Below are positions 34,564-44,207 of a stretch of DNA of 48,874 bases, in pieces. The notes below the pieces were generated by a model. It worked only from the letters and a program-made list of their open reading frames with translations. It was not told the origin of the DNA and made no database searches. Origin of the DNA: Bryobacteraceae bacterium. Its GTDB lineage: Bacteria; Acidobacteriota; Terriglobia; Bryobacterales; Bryobacteraceae. A program made the position numbers and the translations under genes. Location: NCBI GenBank assembly GCA_025924475.1, contig JAICIH010000003.1, positions 1 to 48,874 on the forward strand, read 5' to 3'. Numbering within the stretch: position 1 is the first letter of the stretch; each line of letters opens with the position of its first letter.

Positions 34564-35420
34564 ACCAGCTCCTTTAATGCCGTCACGTTGCGAAGATCGT
34601 CACCCGGCTCATCGATAGGAGTCTCGAGGATGAACGCTTTCTCGCGCAGATCCGGGTGATTCAGAATGCGGCGGAAACCTTCAAAACCAATATACCCAGC
34701 GCCGATATGCGCATGGCGGTCGACGTGCGAGCCGAGCACCGCTTTCGCGTCGTTCGCGTGCATCACGCTGATGTTTTCCAGACCCAGCGTTTCCCGTGCG
34801 CGCTCGACAAGCTCTCGCAAGCCTTCCTCACTCGCAATATCGAACCCGCTCACATAGCAATGGCAAGTATCCAGGCAATAGCCCACCGGGATGTCCAGGT
34901 AAGGAGTCACAAGCTGCCGGATCGTCGCAAGGTCCTCCAGATTGCCGCCAAGCTGCGCCCCGGCGCCCGCTGTATTTTCGAGCAGAATCGTGAGCTTCGG
35001 ATTCGCCGTCAGCGCGGGATCCACCTTGTGCCACGCCAACACCAGCGCTTCTGCCACATTGAGGATTCCTTGCTCGCGTGTGAGTCCCTTATAGTTGCCC
35101 GGATGCGCGATTACATATTCGGCGCCGATCACGAGCGCCCGTTCGAGCTCGCCCGCAAAACCGTCAATCGATTTCTCGCGCACGATGGATACCGGAGCGG
35201 CCAGGTTGATCAAATAGCTGTCGTGAATCGCCAGCGGAGTCAAATCGTATTCCTCCCGCCGGCGCCGGAACAGCCGCACCTGCGCCGGATCGGGAGGCTT
35301 GGTGCGCCACATCCGCGGGCTCGCGGAAAATATCTGAAACGTGTTTGCTCCCAGCTCGTGCGCCTTCAGCGCGGCCCTTTCGAGCGATCCGGCCGTGGAG
35401 CAATGAATCCCGATCCTCAC
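34482..35420 (-). CDS. nfo: Deoxyribonuclease IV (endonuclease IV)
   Basis: 312 residues. [78 protein letters not shown] and FILETP carry the His, Glu and Asp ligands of the trinuclear zinc site. Cleaves DNA at AP sites in base-excision repair. The domain ends near KELVS; the last 27 residues are encoded where leuS begins in another frame, so this tail may be a by-product of the overlap. Divergent from the DUF2203 gene by 23 bases. Confidence 0.95.
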   Translation of the reverse strand: MRIGIHCSTAGSLERAALKAHELGANTFQIFSASPRMWRTKPPDPAQVRLFRRRREEYDLTPLAIHDSYLINLAAPVSIVREKSIDGFAGELERALVIGAEYVIAHPGNYKGLTREQGILNVAEALVLAWHKVDPALTANPKLTILLENTAGAGAQLGGNLEDLATIRQLVTPYLDIPVGYCLDTCHCYVSGFDIASEEGLRELVERARETLGLENISVMHANDAKAVLGSHVDRHAHIGAGYIGFEGFRRILNHPDLREKAFILETPIDEPGDDLRNVTALKELVSPKKRSTLKKSSPGGTRAGAKTPTST

Positions 35421-35443
35421 TCCGCTGTTATACTCGACTGCCG

Positions 35444-35881
35444 GTGCCGAGATTTTTCAACTTGGTCGAAGCCGAGCGTTTGTTGCCCGAGGTTGAGCGG
35501 CTCATTCGTAGCCTGATCGCCTCAAAACAGGAGTACGAGGAAGCCGATTCTCAACTGAATCGCATCGCGCAGCGGATCGCTCTGTCCGGCGGGATGATTC
35601 CGCCGCGCGACGAAGCCGAGATGCTCCGTCGGCGCAAAGACGCCGCCGCGCGCAATCTGAAAACGGCGTTCGAAAGAGTGCAGGAAATCGGCTGCCAGAT
35701 CAAGGACCTAGACACCGGCCTGGTGGATTTCCCGACCCTCTATCGCGACGAGGAAGTGTCTCTCTGCTGGCGCCTGGGCGAAACCGGCATCGCGTATTGG
35801 CACCACATAGCCGACGGCTTTGCCGGCCGCCGCCGGATTGACGCCGAATTTCTCGAAAACCACCGCGGCAGCGTCGAGTGA
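35444..35881 (+). CDS. DUF2203 domain-containing protein
   Basis: 145 residues from GTG 35444; the upstream frame would overlap nfo antisense. Opens RFFNLVEAERLLPEVERLI, the DUF2203 hallmark (YF-x-x-x-EA-x-x-x-LP), then helical regions and KDLDTGLVDFPTLY with EVSLCWRLGETGIAYWHHIADGFAGRR (in part). Cytoplasmic; function unknown. A -10-like TATACT (35429-35434) ends nine bases before the GTG, suggesting a leaderless or near-leaderless mRNA. Confidence 0.85.
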   Translation: MPRFFNLVEAERLLPEVERLIRSLIASKQEYEEADSQLNRIAQRIALSGGMIPPRDEAEMLRRRKDAAARNLKTAFERVQEIGCQIKDLDTGLVDFPTLYRDEEVSLCWRLGETGIAYWHHIADGFAGRRRIDAEFLENHRGSVE

Positions 35882-35912
35882 CGCAAGGTAAAATTGTTAC
35901 ACTAACCGACGG

Positions 35913-36500
35913 ATGCTGTTAGCCCGGGAATTTGTTGGCTATCTATCCCGCCAACTCGTCAATCGCCTCACTCCTACTGCTTTTGAAACCTCGGACCCCC
36001 AAGTGGGAGCCGCAACCATCGCGCAGGTCATTGAGGAGGACCTCTCCATTGAAGACCGTCTCAACGACGACGTCCGCGATCTGCTCGATCAATACAGCGA
36101 TTATATGCGCCGCGAGAACGTCTCCTACCAGGAAATGTTCCGAAAAATCAAAAACCAGTTGATGGTCGAGCGCAAGGTGATTCGCGCGGCCGGCCGCGAG
36201 AGTGGCGACTCGATGAAGCTTTCCCGCGATAAGGTCAACGACCTCGCGCACAAAATCGTCAGCATCCTGCGCAAATCCCGCGAATTCCGCATTCGCAAGG
36301 ACCCGAACGAGTTGCGATTGGCGATCGTCCGCGAAATGACCGGCCTGCTGCAGTTGGAAGACCGCATCGATCGCGCCGCCAGGCAAAAAATCCGCTCCCA
36401 AAAGCGCGATATCGCCGAGGGCGGGGAAGAGTACGATCTCCTCCACAAGCGCTACTACGCGGAAGAGCTAAAGAAGTTCGGCATCAACTTGAACAATTAA
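35913..36500 (+). CDS. DUF507 family protein, two-repeat form
   Basis: 195 residues that divide into two similar halves. The first is MLLAREFVGYLSRQLVNRL ... IAQVIEEDLSIEDRLNDDVRDLLDQYSDYMRR (in part); the second is MKLSRDKVNDLAHKIVSIL ... IVREMTGLLQLEDRIDRAARQKIRSQKRDI (in part), both following the DUF507 pattern of a long helix, E-x-x-x-EDRID/N and a closing KLK/FGI. Function unknown; distributed mainly in Acidobacteriota, deltaproteobacterial lineages and Aquificae. It follows DUF2203 by 31 bases in the same direction. Confidence 0.88.
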   Translation: MLLAREFVGYLSRQLVNRLTPTAFETSDPQVGAATIAQVIEEDLSIEDRLNDDVRDLLDQYSDYMRRENVSYQEMFRKIKNQLMVERKVIRAAGRESGDSMKLSRDKVNDLAHKIVSILRKSREFRIRKDPNELRLAIVREMTGLLQLEDRIDRAARQKIRSQKRDIAEGGEEYDLLHKRYYAEELKKFGINLNN

Positions 36501-36802
36501 GGTTATGTGCCTTTCGGTTGCGACGATTTCATGCCCGCCTGATAAAACAAACTTCGCAAGTCGTTGATCTTGAAACTGAGCCGCGACCGCGAGGGAGCGC
36601 AAAGGGCGCGGATGCACGCCGCCAGACAACGAAGGAACTCGCTGGCTCTTCGGGCGGCACGCTTGATACCGCGCCCGTTTTGCGCGTGTTCCTCAGAAGC
36701 GGTGACGTTCGCTTCTGTTTGGTGCGGTTCGTTGTCATGTAGGGCGGCTTGGCACGCCGCGGCCGATTGGCAATCGGCCAACTTAAAAAATTGCCCCGGG
36801 AT
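36501..36802. other. 302-base intergenic region with hairpin and REP element, no gene seen
   Basis: Short open frames here lack ribosome-binding sites and family similarity. A seven-base-stem hairpin AGAAGCG-x8-CGCTTCT lies at 36695-36716, and a GC-rich stretch near 36580-36690 holds imperfect inverted segments (GGGCGCGG ... CCGCGCCC). REP element E follows. The region separates convergent genes, so the hairpin may act in termination, but no U-tract follows it. Confidence 0.5.
36739..36779 (+). repeat. REP element E (TGGCA-loop double hairpin)
   Basis: Head GTAGGGC, first hairpin with GCGGC/GCCGC arms around a TGGCA-containing loop, then GGCCGATTGGCAATCGGCC (36761-36779) identical to copies A, C and D. 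Located 24 bases from the stop of the NAD-binding oxidoreductase gene. Confidence 0.85.
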
Positions 36803-37645
36803 TCATCCCGGCACCTTACCCGCAATCTGCCGGATACTCTTCATCATCTCCTCGGGCTCGAACACATTCTTCCAATCCGGCCGGAAGAGCCGTTTCCGCG
36901 CTTCCTCAATCGCCTGTAACGCCCCGTCTGAAAAAGTCGCTCCCTCGAACGCTTGGAAGACGATCCCGAGTTCCACCTTCAGATGCCCTAAGACAAAATC
37001 GCGTGCGGCTTCGGCCGGCACGCCGCGCCGCACCGCCTCATCCGTCGCTTCCCGCACGATCGTCAGGCACGTTCCCAACACTGTCTCGGATAAAACCGGC
37101 TCCAGTATCCCCATCTGCTCGGCCGAACAACGGTGCGCTTTCGCTACCGGCGCATAAATCGCCCGCGCGATCCGCTCTCCCTCCGCATACGCCGCCTCGG
37201 GACCTTGCACCAGCGAGCAGACGATATTCTGCACCGCATGCACGCCCCCGAAAAAATCCCGCCGCCCTTCCCGTGTCGCTTCATCTCCAAACACCGAGGG
37301 ATGGCAGGGATGTGTCACGAAATAGATCAAATCTTCGCGTTTCGGCAGAACGCCTGCCAGAGGCGCGGCAATATCCAGCGCCATCACCATCGTCCCCGAA
37401 TCGAGCTGCGGCGCAATTTCCGTCACGATAGCCCCAATACGGTTGTCCGGCAGCGCCAGAATGACTACCTCTGTCCCGGCGAGCCCTTCGTTGATTGGCA
37501 CAACCGGAATACCCCGTTGCGCGAGCGCCGCTTTTCCGCGCTCGCTGATCTCCACGTGCCGCACCGAATACTTTGTCTTCGCAAGATTATCTGCGATCCG
37601 GCAGCCCATTTTGCCGCCGGCGCCCAAGAGTGTGATTGTGTTCAT
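36803..37645 (-). CDS. NAD-binding oxidoreductase of the phosphogluconate-dehydrogenase-C type (apionate oxidoisomerase-like candidate)
   Basis: 280 residues. Rossmann start ITLLGAGGKMGCRIADNL, then EVVILALPDNRIG, VTHPCHPSVFGDE, GVHAVQNIVCSLVQGP and a helical C-terminus. This is a small dehydrogenase family often labelled phosphogluconate dehydrogenase-like, whose characterised member, as I recall, is D-apionate oxidoisomerase ApnO. It overlaps the Tat-exported apiosidase-like gene by four bases (ATGA), so co-expression is likely, and the apiose context favours that function. Substrate assignment is inference. Confidence 0.75.
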   Translation of the reverse strand: MNTITLLGAGGKMGCRIADNLAKTKYSVRHVEISERGKAALAQRGIPVVPINEGLAGTEVVILALPDNRIGAIVTEIAPQLDSGTMVMALDIAAPLAGVLPKREDLIYFVTHPCHPSVFGDEATREGRRDFFGGVHAVQNIVCSLVQGPEAAYAEGERIARAIYAPVAKAHRCSAEQMGILEPVLSETVLGTCLTIVREATDEAVRRGVPAEAARDFVLGHLKVELGIVFQAFEGATFSDGALQAIEEARKRLFRPDWKNVFEPEEMMKSIRQIAGKVPG

Positions 37646-39075
37646 TCTGATTTTCGAAATCGAATCGCCAAATAGGGCCTCGCCGGCAGCTTAAGCGAAA
37701 ACTTACCTCGATAGCTTCCTTCCAGGCGTGTACGCGTCATTTCCCACGGATCGAGTAAGTCAGCCTGAAATACACCCGCATTTTCAGGCAATTGAAATTC
37801 ATATTCTGCCGGTTGATGTAAGTCGAAAAAATACAAATAGTAACTATTAGCTTTGGCGATACAGGGATAGTATGGATGATCCACGGCTTCCAATCCCGCC
37901 GCCGGCGCTTCCTCGAAAATTGTTTTCAAAAATGCGATCCGCTTCGGGCTCTCTCCCAGCAGTTCGCCGCCTTTGGAAATCCAGGCCGCCCCATCCGCGC
38001 TGTGATACGTCTCTCCATGCCCTACATACGCGCCCGAAGCCATACCGAGCCAGAACCGCCGCATCATTTCATGGCCGGAAAGATTTCCCCACCGCTTCTC
38101 GATGTTGCCTTCATACTTGCATTCGTCAAATACAATCGGCTTCCCATACTCCGACTGCCATTGCGCCGTTTTCTCGAAGTGATCGCTCTGCAAGCTTAAA
38201 TGCGTCACCCATGGCTTCGCGTAATCGTATAACACCCGGCTGTAGTGAATGGAGCGTAAGTGTCCATACGGATCGCTCTCTTCGACAATCCGGAAAAATT
38301 CGTCCCACTCCGGCTGCTTCTTCGTCTGCACCAAGTCGTATTCATTGGCAATCGACCACCACACATTGCGATACGCCGCATAGCGCGCGACTACGTAGCG
38401 AATGTATTTTCGGTTCAATTCGGCCGGCAGATTTCCATAACCCAAATGATCGTACGGGTGAAACAAAATTAGATCGGCTTGAATTCCTGCATCGCAAAGG
38501 TCTTGGATGCGCTTGTCCAGGTTCTGAAAAAACGTCACGTCGAAATTAAAGTCGCGCTCGAACGGCCGCCGCGCCGGATCGCTCTCAGTCGGCAGGATAC
38601 ACATCCGCACCTTATTAAACGCCGAGTTCCGCAGGCTGCGCAGCGTTCGCCGTTCGAGTTCTTCGCTCTGATGTATCCATCCATAGCAAGTGGTACCGAA
38701 CGAAATATGCGGCGTACCGTCGGCATAGCAAAAATGCCGCGGATCCTGCACCATCACAGGTCCGTGATTAACCGGCGCCGCGGGAACGCACTGGAAGCTG
38801 CCTCGCGCGCCGTGATTAGTTACAAACGTCCATTCTCCGGTGCTATCCGGCATGAAACGAATGCGCTCCGTCCCTCCGCCATCGGAAAAGCCCCGCACGC
38901 GAATCTCGCGGCTTCCCATCCGGAATACCGCCGTAAGCTCTCCCACTCCCGCCGGGAAACTCGCCTCATAAATACCCCAACGTTCGATGTGTCGAGCCGG
39001 CGTTTGTGCGCTGGCTAACGCCGCTGATCCGAGCCCGGCCAGGATTCCTCTGCGCGAGATTTTCACATTCATCAT
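37642..39075 (-). CDS. Exported apiosidase-like glycoside hydrolase (GH140 type, DUF5060/DUF4038/DUF5605)
   Basis: 477 residues. Twin-arginine signal KISRRGILAGLGSAALASA (about 5-23). Residues 27-115 form the DUF5060 beta-sandwich (WGIYEASFPAG), followed by the barrel with [48 protein letters not shown] and FDECKYEGN, where Glu/Asp of NEYD and Glu of DEC are the likely catalytic acids, and a C-terminal DUF5605-like domain. The family includes apiosidases acting on rhamnogalacturonan-II apiose. Divergent from the Oar-like receptor; its paralogue lies just beyond that receptor. Confidence 0.85.
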   Translation of the reverse strand: MMNVKISRRGILAGLGSAALASAQTPARHIERWGIYEASFPAGVGELTAVFRMGSREIRVRGFSDGGGTERIRFMPDSTGEWTFVTNHGARGSFQCVPAAPVNHGPVMVQDPRHFCYADGTPHISFGTTCYGWIHQSEELERRTLRSLRNSAFNKVRMCILPTESDPARRPFERDFNFDVTFFQNLDKRIQDLCDAGIQADLILFHPYDHLGYGNLPAELNRKYIRYVVARYAAYRNVWWSIANEYDLVQTKKQPEWDEFFRIVEESDPYGHLRSIHYSRVLYDYAKPWVTHLSLQSDHFEKTAQWQSEYGKPIVFDECKYEGNIEKRWGNLSGHEMMRRFWLGMASGAYVGHGETYHSADGAAWISKGGELLGESPKRIAFLKTIFEEAPAAGLEAVDHPYYPCIAKANSYYLYFFDLHQPAEYEFQLPENAGVFQADLLDPWEMTRTRLEGSYRGKFSLKLPARPYLAIRFRKSE

Positions 39076-39125
39076 TCTGTGCTACTCTGAGGCCACCAGC
39101 GTAGTTGATTCGGGGTGAAAATTAT

Positions 39126-42100
39126 ATGCGTCTGTTCTTTCTGCTGCTCGCGGCAGCCACGCTTTCCTTTGCTCAAGGCTTCGGTTCCCTCGTTGGCACC
39201 GTCACCGATCCATCCGGCGCCGTAATCGCCGGAGCGAAAATTACCGTCACCAATCCGGCCACCGGCCAGGCGCGCGAGGAGGCCACCAATGCGCAAGGAT
39301 ACTTCACTGTCGCCTCACTCAAGCCTGCGACTTATGACATCACGGTGTCTGCGCCCGGCTTCAGCCAATCCACTCAGAAAGGTGTGACCCTTCTCGCCGA
39401 CCAGAGCGTCACGGTCAATACGACTCTCAGCATTGGCCAGGCGGCGGAAACGGTTTCTGTCACCGGCGAGGTCCCGCAGATCAACACCACTTCCGCCACG
39501 CTGAGCCAAGTCGTGGAGCAGCGCAAAGTGGTCGACCTGCCGCTCAATGGCCGCAACGCCGCATCTCTGCTTCTCGTCGTCGCGGGAGCCATTCCTTCGC
39601 CCGCCAACGATGTGGATCAAGGCAATACGAAAACATTCCCGAGCGTCGTTACCGTATCCACCAACGGCGCGCGCCAGAACCAGGTCAGCTTCCGGCTCGA
39701 TGGCGCCAATAACAACGATCTCTATACCAACGTCAACCAGCCTTTTCCGTTCCCCGATGCGCTCCAGGAGTTCAGCGTCCAGACCAGTAACTATAGCGCC
39801 CAATACGGCGGCAACGCCGGCGGCGTTGTGAACATCGTCACCAAGTCCGGAACCAACTCCCTGCACGGCGATGCATTCGAGTTCGTGCGCAACGCTGTTT
39901 TCAACGCGCGTAACTACTTTGCATCCAACGTCGATCAGATCAAACGCAATCAGTACGGCGGCACTATCGGAGGCCCGGTCCTGATCCCGAAGCTATACAA
40001 CGGCAAAGACCGCACATTCTTCTTCTTCGGCTATCAAGGCACTAAGTTCCGCAATCTCGGTAATACTAGCAGTGCCTTCGTCCCGACGGCAGCCGAGCGC
40101 GCCGGCGATTTTTCCGCGCTCCTCGACGCCGCCAATCCCGCTAACCAGTTCCACAAAAGTATTCCCATTTTCGACAGGACTGGCAAGCGCATTCCCGGCA
40201 ATATTCTGGCGCCCAGTCAGATTGATCCCGCCGCCGTCGCGTTCCTGAAATTTCTGCCGGTTTCAGCGCCCTCCAACCCGCGGTTGTTCTACTCGCAGCC
40301 CGTGGTCCAGGACTTTGACGAATACATCGCTCGCGGCGATCACGCCATCTCCGATCACGATCATCTCTCGCTGCGTTACTTTTACGATCGCTTCAGTAAT
40401 GCCGGCTTCCTCGACCCATCGAACTATCTGAGCTTTCAAAATTTCTCGACCATCATTTCGCAGAACGCCTTAATTGGCGAGACACACGTGTTCGGCCCCG
40501 CCGCGGTCAACGAGTTCCGCGCCAGTTTCTCGCGCGAAACTTCCAATCGCGGTCCCGCTGAAGGAAGCATCGGCCTCACTGATCTGGGCGTGAACATCTG
40601 GCAGCCGCCCACCGCCAAAACCATCGAAGGAATTAACGTGAGCGGTTATTTCAGTCCCGGGCAAACCGATCCGGCCGCCTTCATTCGCAACCAATACAAC
40701 TTGAGTGATGACTTCAACCTAGTTCACGGCAAACATAGTTTGTCCTTCGGAGGCTCCGCTATCCGCGCCCAGGTTCTGCTGCGCAATCAGTTTCGCACCT
40801 CCGGCTCCTACAGTTTCACAGCCGATGTCACTGGCGACGCCCTCGCAAGCTTCATGCAAGGCTACGTCCGCACCTTCACGCAAGGCTACGGTGAATTCAA
40901 AGACAGCATGCTGAACACCTTCAGCCTTTATGTGCAGGATGACTATCACGTCTCGCGCCGCCTCACCTTGAACTTCGGCCTGCGCTACGATCCGCAATTC
41001 CCCTGGCAGGAACGGAAGAATCGCATCGAGCAATTCAATCCCGCCGCCTACGCTGCCGGTGTTACCTCTCAGGTGTACGTCAACGCTCCTCCCGGCTTGC
41101 TCTTTCCCGGTGACCCCGGCGTCCCGCGCTGGGGGATCAAGGGCAGCTACAACAACATTGCTCCACGTGTCGGGTTTGCTTTCGATCCCAGCGGCGACGG
41201 CAAAACCAGTCTCCGCGGCGGCTTCGGGATGTTTCATGACGCCTTGCAAAGCGGCGTATTTAACAACCGCTTCGTCGATGTCGATCCATTCAGCCCCCAA
41301 TTCAGTTTGACCACTCCGGCCGGCACGTTCAGTAATCCCTATGTCGGCCATACCAATCCTTTTCCGGCGCAGTTTCCCCCGCCCAAAGACGCCGCCTTTA
41401 CAAAACCAGTCCTCGCCATCACATATGATCCGGCCAATGGCGGAAAACAGTTCACACCCATCAACTACAACTGGAACCTTTCGTTGGAGCGTCAGCTCGC
41501 TGCCAACTGGCTGGTTCGTGTTGCCTATGTCGGTTCTCGCGGCACGCACTTCCAGGAAGCTCTGGAACTGAATCCCGCTGTATATACTCCGGGCAGTACC
41601 GCCGGCGTGGATGCTCGCCGTATGTTTCAACCCTTCGGCAGCATTTCGCAAGCCGCGATGGACGTCAATTCGACCTTCCATTCCGCGCAGTTCACACTGC
41701 AAAAGCGCATTTCGCACGGCGTCACCCTGCTCGCGAACTACACCTGGTCGAAGTCTCTCGATACGTCGCCCGCCGGCGCCGGCATCAGCGGCCCAGCCCA
41801 GGGCGGAAATTCGCCCATCCCCTGGAACTTCTCCGGCCGCCATCTGATGGACTACGGGCCTTCCGAGTTCGATCACACGCATCGCCTGGTAGTCTCCTAT
41901 GTCTGGGATCTGCCCAAATTCTCGAATCGCAATGCGTTCATGCGATACGCGATCGGCGGCTGGCAATGGTCGGGAATTATCACCGCGCAAACCGGCAACA
42001 CCTTCACCGTCCAAGCCGGCAAAGATCAATCGCAAACCGGCCTCGGCACGGATCGCGCCAACTTCGTCAGCGGTGTCGATCCCCTCGGCGGCAATGCATG

Positions 42101-42443
42101 CGGCAACTCCGCTCCCTGCGTGAACTACCTCAATCCCGCGGCTTTCACCATCGCACCCATCGGAGCCTTCGGCAACGTGGGTAAAGGCAGCCTGCGCGGT
42201 CCGGGCATGTTCACCTGGGACACCGGTCTCTTCAAGGACTTCCCCATCTCGCGCGAAAGTGTCCACCTGCAGTTCCGCGCCGAATTTTTCAATGTGCTGA
42301 ACCGCACGAATTTCGCCAATCCGGGCGGCTCCACAACCAACCCGAATTCGGCCACCACCAACTTTTCGAGTGGAGGATTCGGCACGATTACGGCGGCCCA
42401 GGACCCACGCATCGGCCAGCTTGCTCTGAAGTTTATATTCTGA
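39126..42443 (+). CDS. Oar-like TonB-dependent outer-membrane receptor with carboxypeptidase-regulatory-like domain
   Basis: 1105 residues from ATG 39126; an earlier in-frame start adds seven residues before the signal peptide and is less likely. Signal peptide to about residue 17, then a CarboxypepD_reg-like domain (GSLVGTVTDPSGAVIAGAKITVTNP, in part), a plug (VVDLPLNGRNAASLLLVVAG; FSVQTSNYSAQYGGNAGGVVNIVTKSGTN, in parts), and a long beta-barrel ending in FGTITAAQDPRIGQLALKFIF (in part), the terminal Phe expected for BAM insertion. Large families of these replace SusC in Acidobacteriota and are believed to import oligosaccharides or other bulky nutrients. Flanked by two apiosidase-like genes. 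Confidence 0.93.
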   Translation: MRLFFLLLAAATLSFAQGFGSLVGTVTDPSGAVIAGAKITVTNPATGQAREEATNAQGYFTVASLKPATYDITVSAPGFSQSTQKGVTLLADQSVTVNTTLSIGQAAETVSVTGEVPQINTTSATLSQVVEQRKVVDLPLNGRNAASLLLVVAGAIPSPANDVDQGNTKTFPSVVTVSTNGARQNQVSFRLDGANNNDLYTNVNQPFPFPDALQEFSVQTSNYSAQYGGNAGGVVNIVTKSGTNSLHGDAFEFVRNAVFNARNYFASNVDQIKRNQYGGTIGGPVLIPKLYNGKDRTFFFFGYQGTKFRNLGNTSSAFVPTAAERAGDFSALLDAANPANQFHKSIPIFDRTGKRIPGNILAPSQIDPAAVAFLKFLPVSAPSNPRLFYSQPVVQDFDEYIARGDHAISDHDHLSLRYFYDRFSNAGFLDPSNYLSFQNFSTIISQNALIGETHVFGPAAVNEFRASFSRETSNRGPAEGSIGLTDLGVNIWQPPTAKTIEGINVSGYFSPGQTDPAAFIRNQYNLSDDFNLVHGKHSLSFGGSAIRAQVLLRNQFRTSGSYSFTADVTGDALASFMQGYVRTFTQGYGEFKDSMLNTFSLYVQDDYHVSRRLTLNFGLRYDPQFPWQERKNRIEQFNPAAYAAGVTSQVYVNAPPGLLFPGDPGVPRWGIKGSYNNIAPRVGFAFDPSGDGKTSLRGGFGMFHDALQSGVFNNRFVDVDPFSPQFSLTTPAGTFSNPYVGHTNPFPAQFPPPKDAAFTKPVLAITYDPANGGKQFTPINYNWNLSLERQLAANWLVRVAYVGSRGTHFQEALELNPAVYTPGSTAGVDARRMFQPFGSISQAAMDVNSTFHSAQFTLQKRISHGVTLLANYTWSKSLDTSPAGAGISGPAQGGNSPIPWNFSGRHLMDYGPSEFDHTHRLVVSYVWDLPKFSNRNAFMRYAIGGWQWSGIITAQTGNTFTVQAGKDQSQTGLGTDRANFVSGVDPLGGNACGNSAPCVNYLNPAAFTIAPIGAFGNVGKGSLRGPGMFTWDTGLFKDFPISRESVHLQFRAEFFNVLNRTNFANPGGSTTNPNSATTNFSSGGFGTITAAQDPRIGQLALKFIF

Positions 42444-42446
42444 GGT

Positions 42447-43796
42447 TTGCCAACTTCATCTGTCCAACAATGGGGCGTCTTTGAACTGGACGCCCCCAGC
42501 GCTGAATTCCGGCACGAACATCGAACCGTCCACATCGACGGCTTTGAAGACGGTGATGGCATTTACAAACTCCGCTTCATGCCTGACGCGCAAGGAAGAT
42601 GGGATTACTCGACCCCTACCGGCCAACCCGGTAGTTTCGAAGTAACACCACCCTCACCTGGCAACCACGGCCCCGTACGCGTTGCAAACACCTTCCATTT
42701 TGCCTACGCCGACGGCACTCCCTACGTCCCCATCGGCACAACCTGCTACGCCTGGACGCATCAGGGCGACGCTCTCGAAACCCAAACACTGGCGACCCTC
42801 CGCTCGGCTCCGTTCAACAAAATGCGCATGTGCATTTTTCCCAAACACTATGCCTATAACAACAACGAGCCCGAGTTCTATCCGTTCATCGGCGATCGCT
42901 TCAATCCACAATTCTTCCGCCACCTCGAGCGGCGCATTCAGCAGTTAGGCGAATTGGGCATCGAAGCCGATCTCATCTTGTTCCATCCCTACGATCATTG
43001 GGGCTACTCGACCATGCCCCCGGAGAAGGACGATCGCTATCTCCGCTACGTCGTCGCTCGCTTCGCGGCCTACCGCAACGTCTGGTGGTCGCTCGCCAAT
43101 GAGTTCGATCTCATGAAGAGTAAACAGATGTCGGATTGGGACCGTTTCTTCCGCATCGTAGAAGAAAGCGATCCGTACGGCCACCTGCGCTCCATTCACT
43201 ACAGCAGGACCATGTACGACCAATCGCGCCCCTGGGTCACGCACGTCAGCATGCAGGACGACGATTTCAGCAAAACCATCGGCTGGCGCGATGCCTTCCG
43301 CAAGCCTCTTCTCTATGACGAATGCAAATACGAAGGGAACATTCGTCAGCGCTGGGGCAATATTTCCGCGCGCGAATTGGTCCGCCGTTTCTGGCTCGGC
43401 GTCACACAAGGCGCCTATGTCGGCCACGGTGAAACCTATTTGGATCCGCACGATATTCTCTGGTGGTCGAAAGGCGGTGTCCTGCACGGCGAAAGTCCGC
43501 AACGCATCGCCTTCCTGCGCCGCATCCTCGAACAAGCCCCGCCCGGCGGCCTCAACCCCGCGAGCGAATATTACCCCGCCGCCGGCCAGCCCGGCCGCTA
43601 TTATCTCTACTACTTCGACTACCACCAGCCCAACGGTTACGAATTCGACCTGCCTCCGTCCGCTTCCTACAAGGCCGATCTGATCGATCCCTGGGAAATG
43701 ACCATCACTCCCATCCCCGGCTCCTTCCGCGGCAAGTTCCGATTGAGCCTCCCGGGCAAACCGTATTTAGCTGCCCGCCTTCAGGCCAATTCATGA
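42447..43796 (+). CDS. Apiosidase-like glycoside hydrolase paralogue (GH140 type), no signal peptide
   Basis: 449 residues from TTG 42447, three bases after the receptor stop, so clearly coupled to it. Same domain order as the 37642-39075 product: DUF5060 ([15 protein letters not shown]), barrel with [58 protein letters not shown] and YVGHGETY, then the C-terminal strand domain. No signal peptide or Tat motif is visible, so either it is cytoplasmic or its true start has been lost. Probably cleaves apiose-bearing or related branched glycosides. Confidence 0.85.
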   Translation: MPTSSVQQWGVFELDAPSAEFRHEHRTVHIDGFEDGDGIYKLRFMPDAQGRWDYSTPTGQPGSFEVTPPSPGNHGPVRVANTFHFAYADGTPYVPIGTTCYAWTHQGDALETQTLATLRSAPFNKMRMCIFPKHYAYNNNEPEFYPFIGDRFNPQFFRHLERRIQQLGELGIEADLILFHPYDHWGYSTMPPEKDDRYLRYVVARFAAYRNVWWSLANEFDLMKSKQMSDWDRFFRIVEESDPYGHLRSIHYSRTMYDQSRPWVTHVSMQDDDFSKTIGWRDAFRKPLLYDECKYEGNIRQRWGNISARELVRRFWLGVTQGAYVGHGETYLDPHDILWWSKGGVLHGESPQRIAFLRRILEQAPPGGLNPASEYYPAAGQPGRYYLYYFDYHQPNGYEFDLPPSASYKADLIDPWEMTITPIPGSFRGKFRLSLPGKPYLAARLQANS

Positions 43797-43814
43797 TCGG
43801 CAACAGCGTTCGGC

Positions 43815-44207
43815 TCATTGCCTGAATAGCATTACCTGTGCGCGGTGCCCTTTGCTTAATTTGGCATCGGCGGTATAGAGGATCGCGTTAGTTGCTTCGG
43901 CTAGTGAAATGTAGGCCGCATCATAAGCCGTAAAGTTGTGCCGCAATTCCCATATTCGGCTGAGCAAAGGTTGGTGGGAGTAACGCTCCACAGGAAGCGT
44001 CGCAAGGCTGGTAATGACCTGTTCACTGCGATAGGAATCGATGCTGTGGACGGAACTTAATTTTCGAAGGGCGCTCGCAACCTCCACGTCCAATAAATGA
44101 GGAACAAGGAATGAGTCGCTACGCCCGGCCAGATCGTGTCTAATCGCATTGGCCAATGGACCGTTAGTAAGTAATTCCACAACTATGGAAGCATCAAGAA
44201 CGATCAC
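43815..44207 (-). CDS. PIN-domain toxin, VapC type
   Basis: 130 residues. The four acidic PIN positions are present: MIVLDAS (Asp5), HLLDVEVASAL (Asp/Glu), TAYDAAYISLAEA (Asp) and LYTADAKL (Asp). VapC toxins are Mg-dependent RNases that cut tRNA or rRNA. The start overlaps the antitoxin stop by four bases. Confidence 0.93.
   Translation of the reverse strand: MIVLDASIVVELLTNGPLANAIRHDLAGRSDSFLVPHLLDVEVASALRKLSSVHSIDSYRSEQVITSLATLPVERYSHQPLLSRIWELRHNFTAYDAAYISLAEATNAILYTADAKLSKGHRAQVMLFRQ

Noticed and set aside
36518..37157. Open frames in and across the 36501-36802 gap
   Set aside because: They run through REP element E or into the oxidoreductase gene antisense, lack ribosome-binding sites and have no family similarity.
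40719..42266. 515-residue minus-strand open frame inside the receptor gene
   Set aside because: Antisense to a certain coding region with strong codon bias; no family features.
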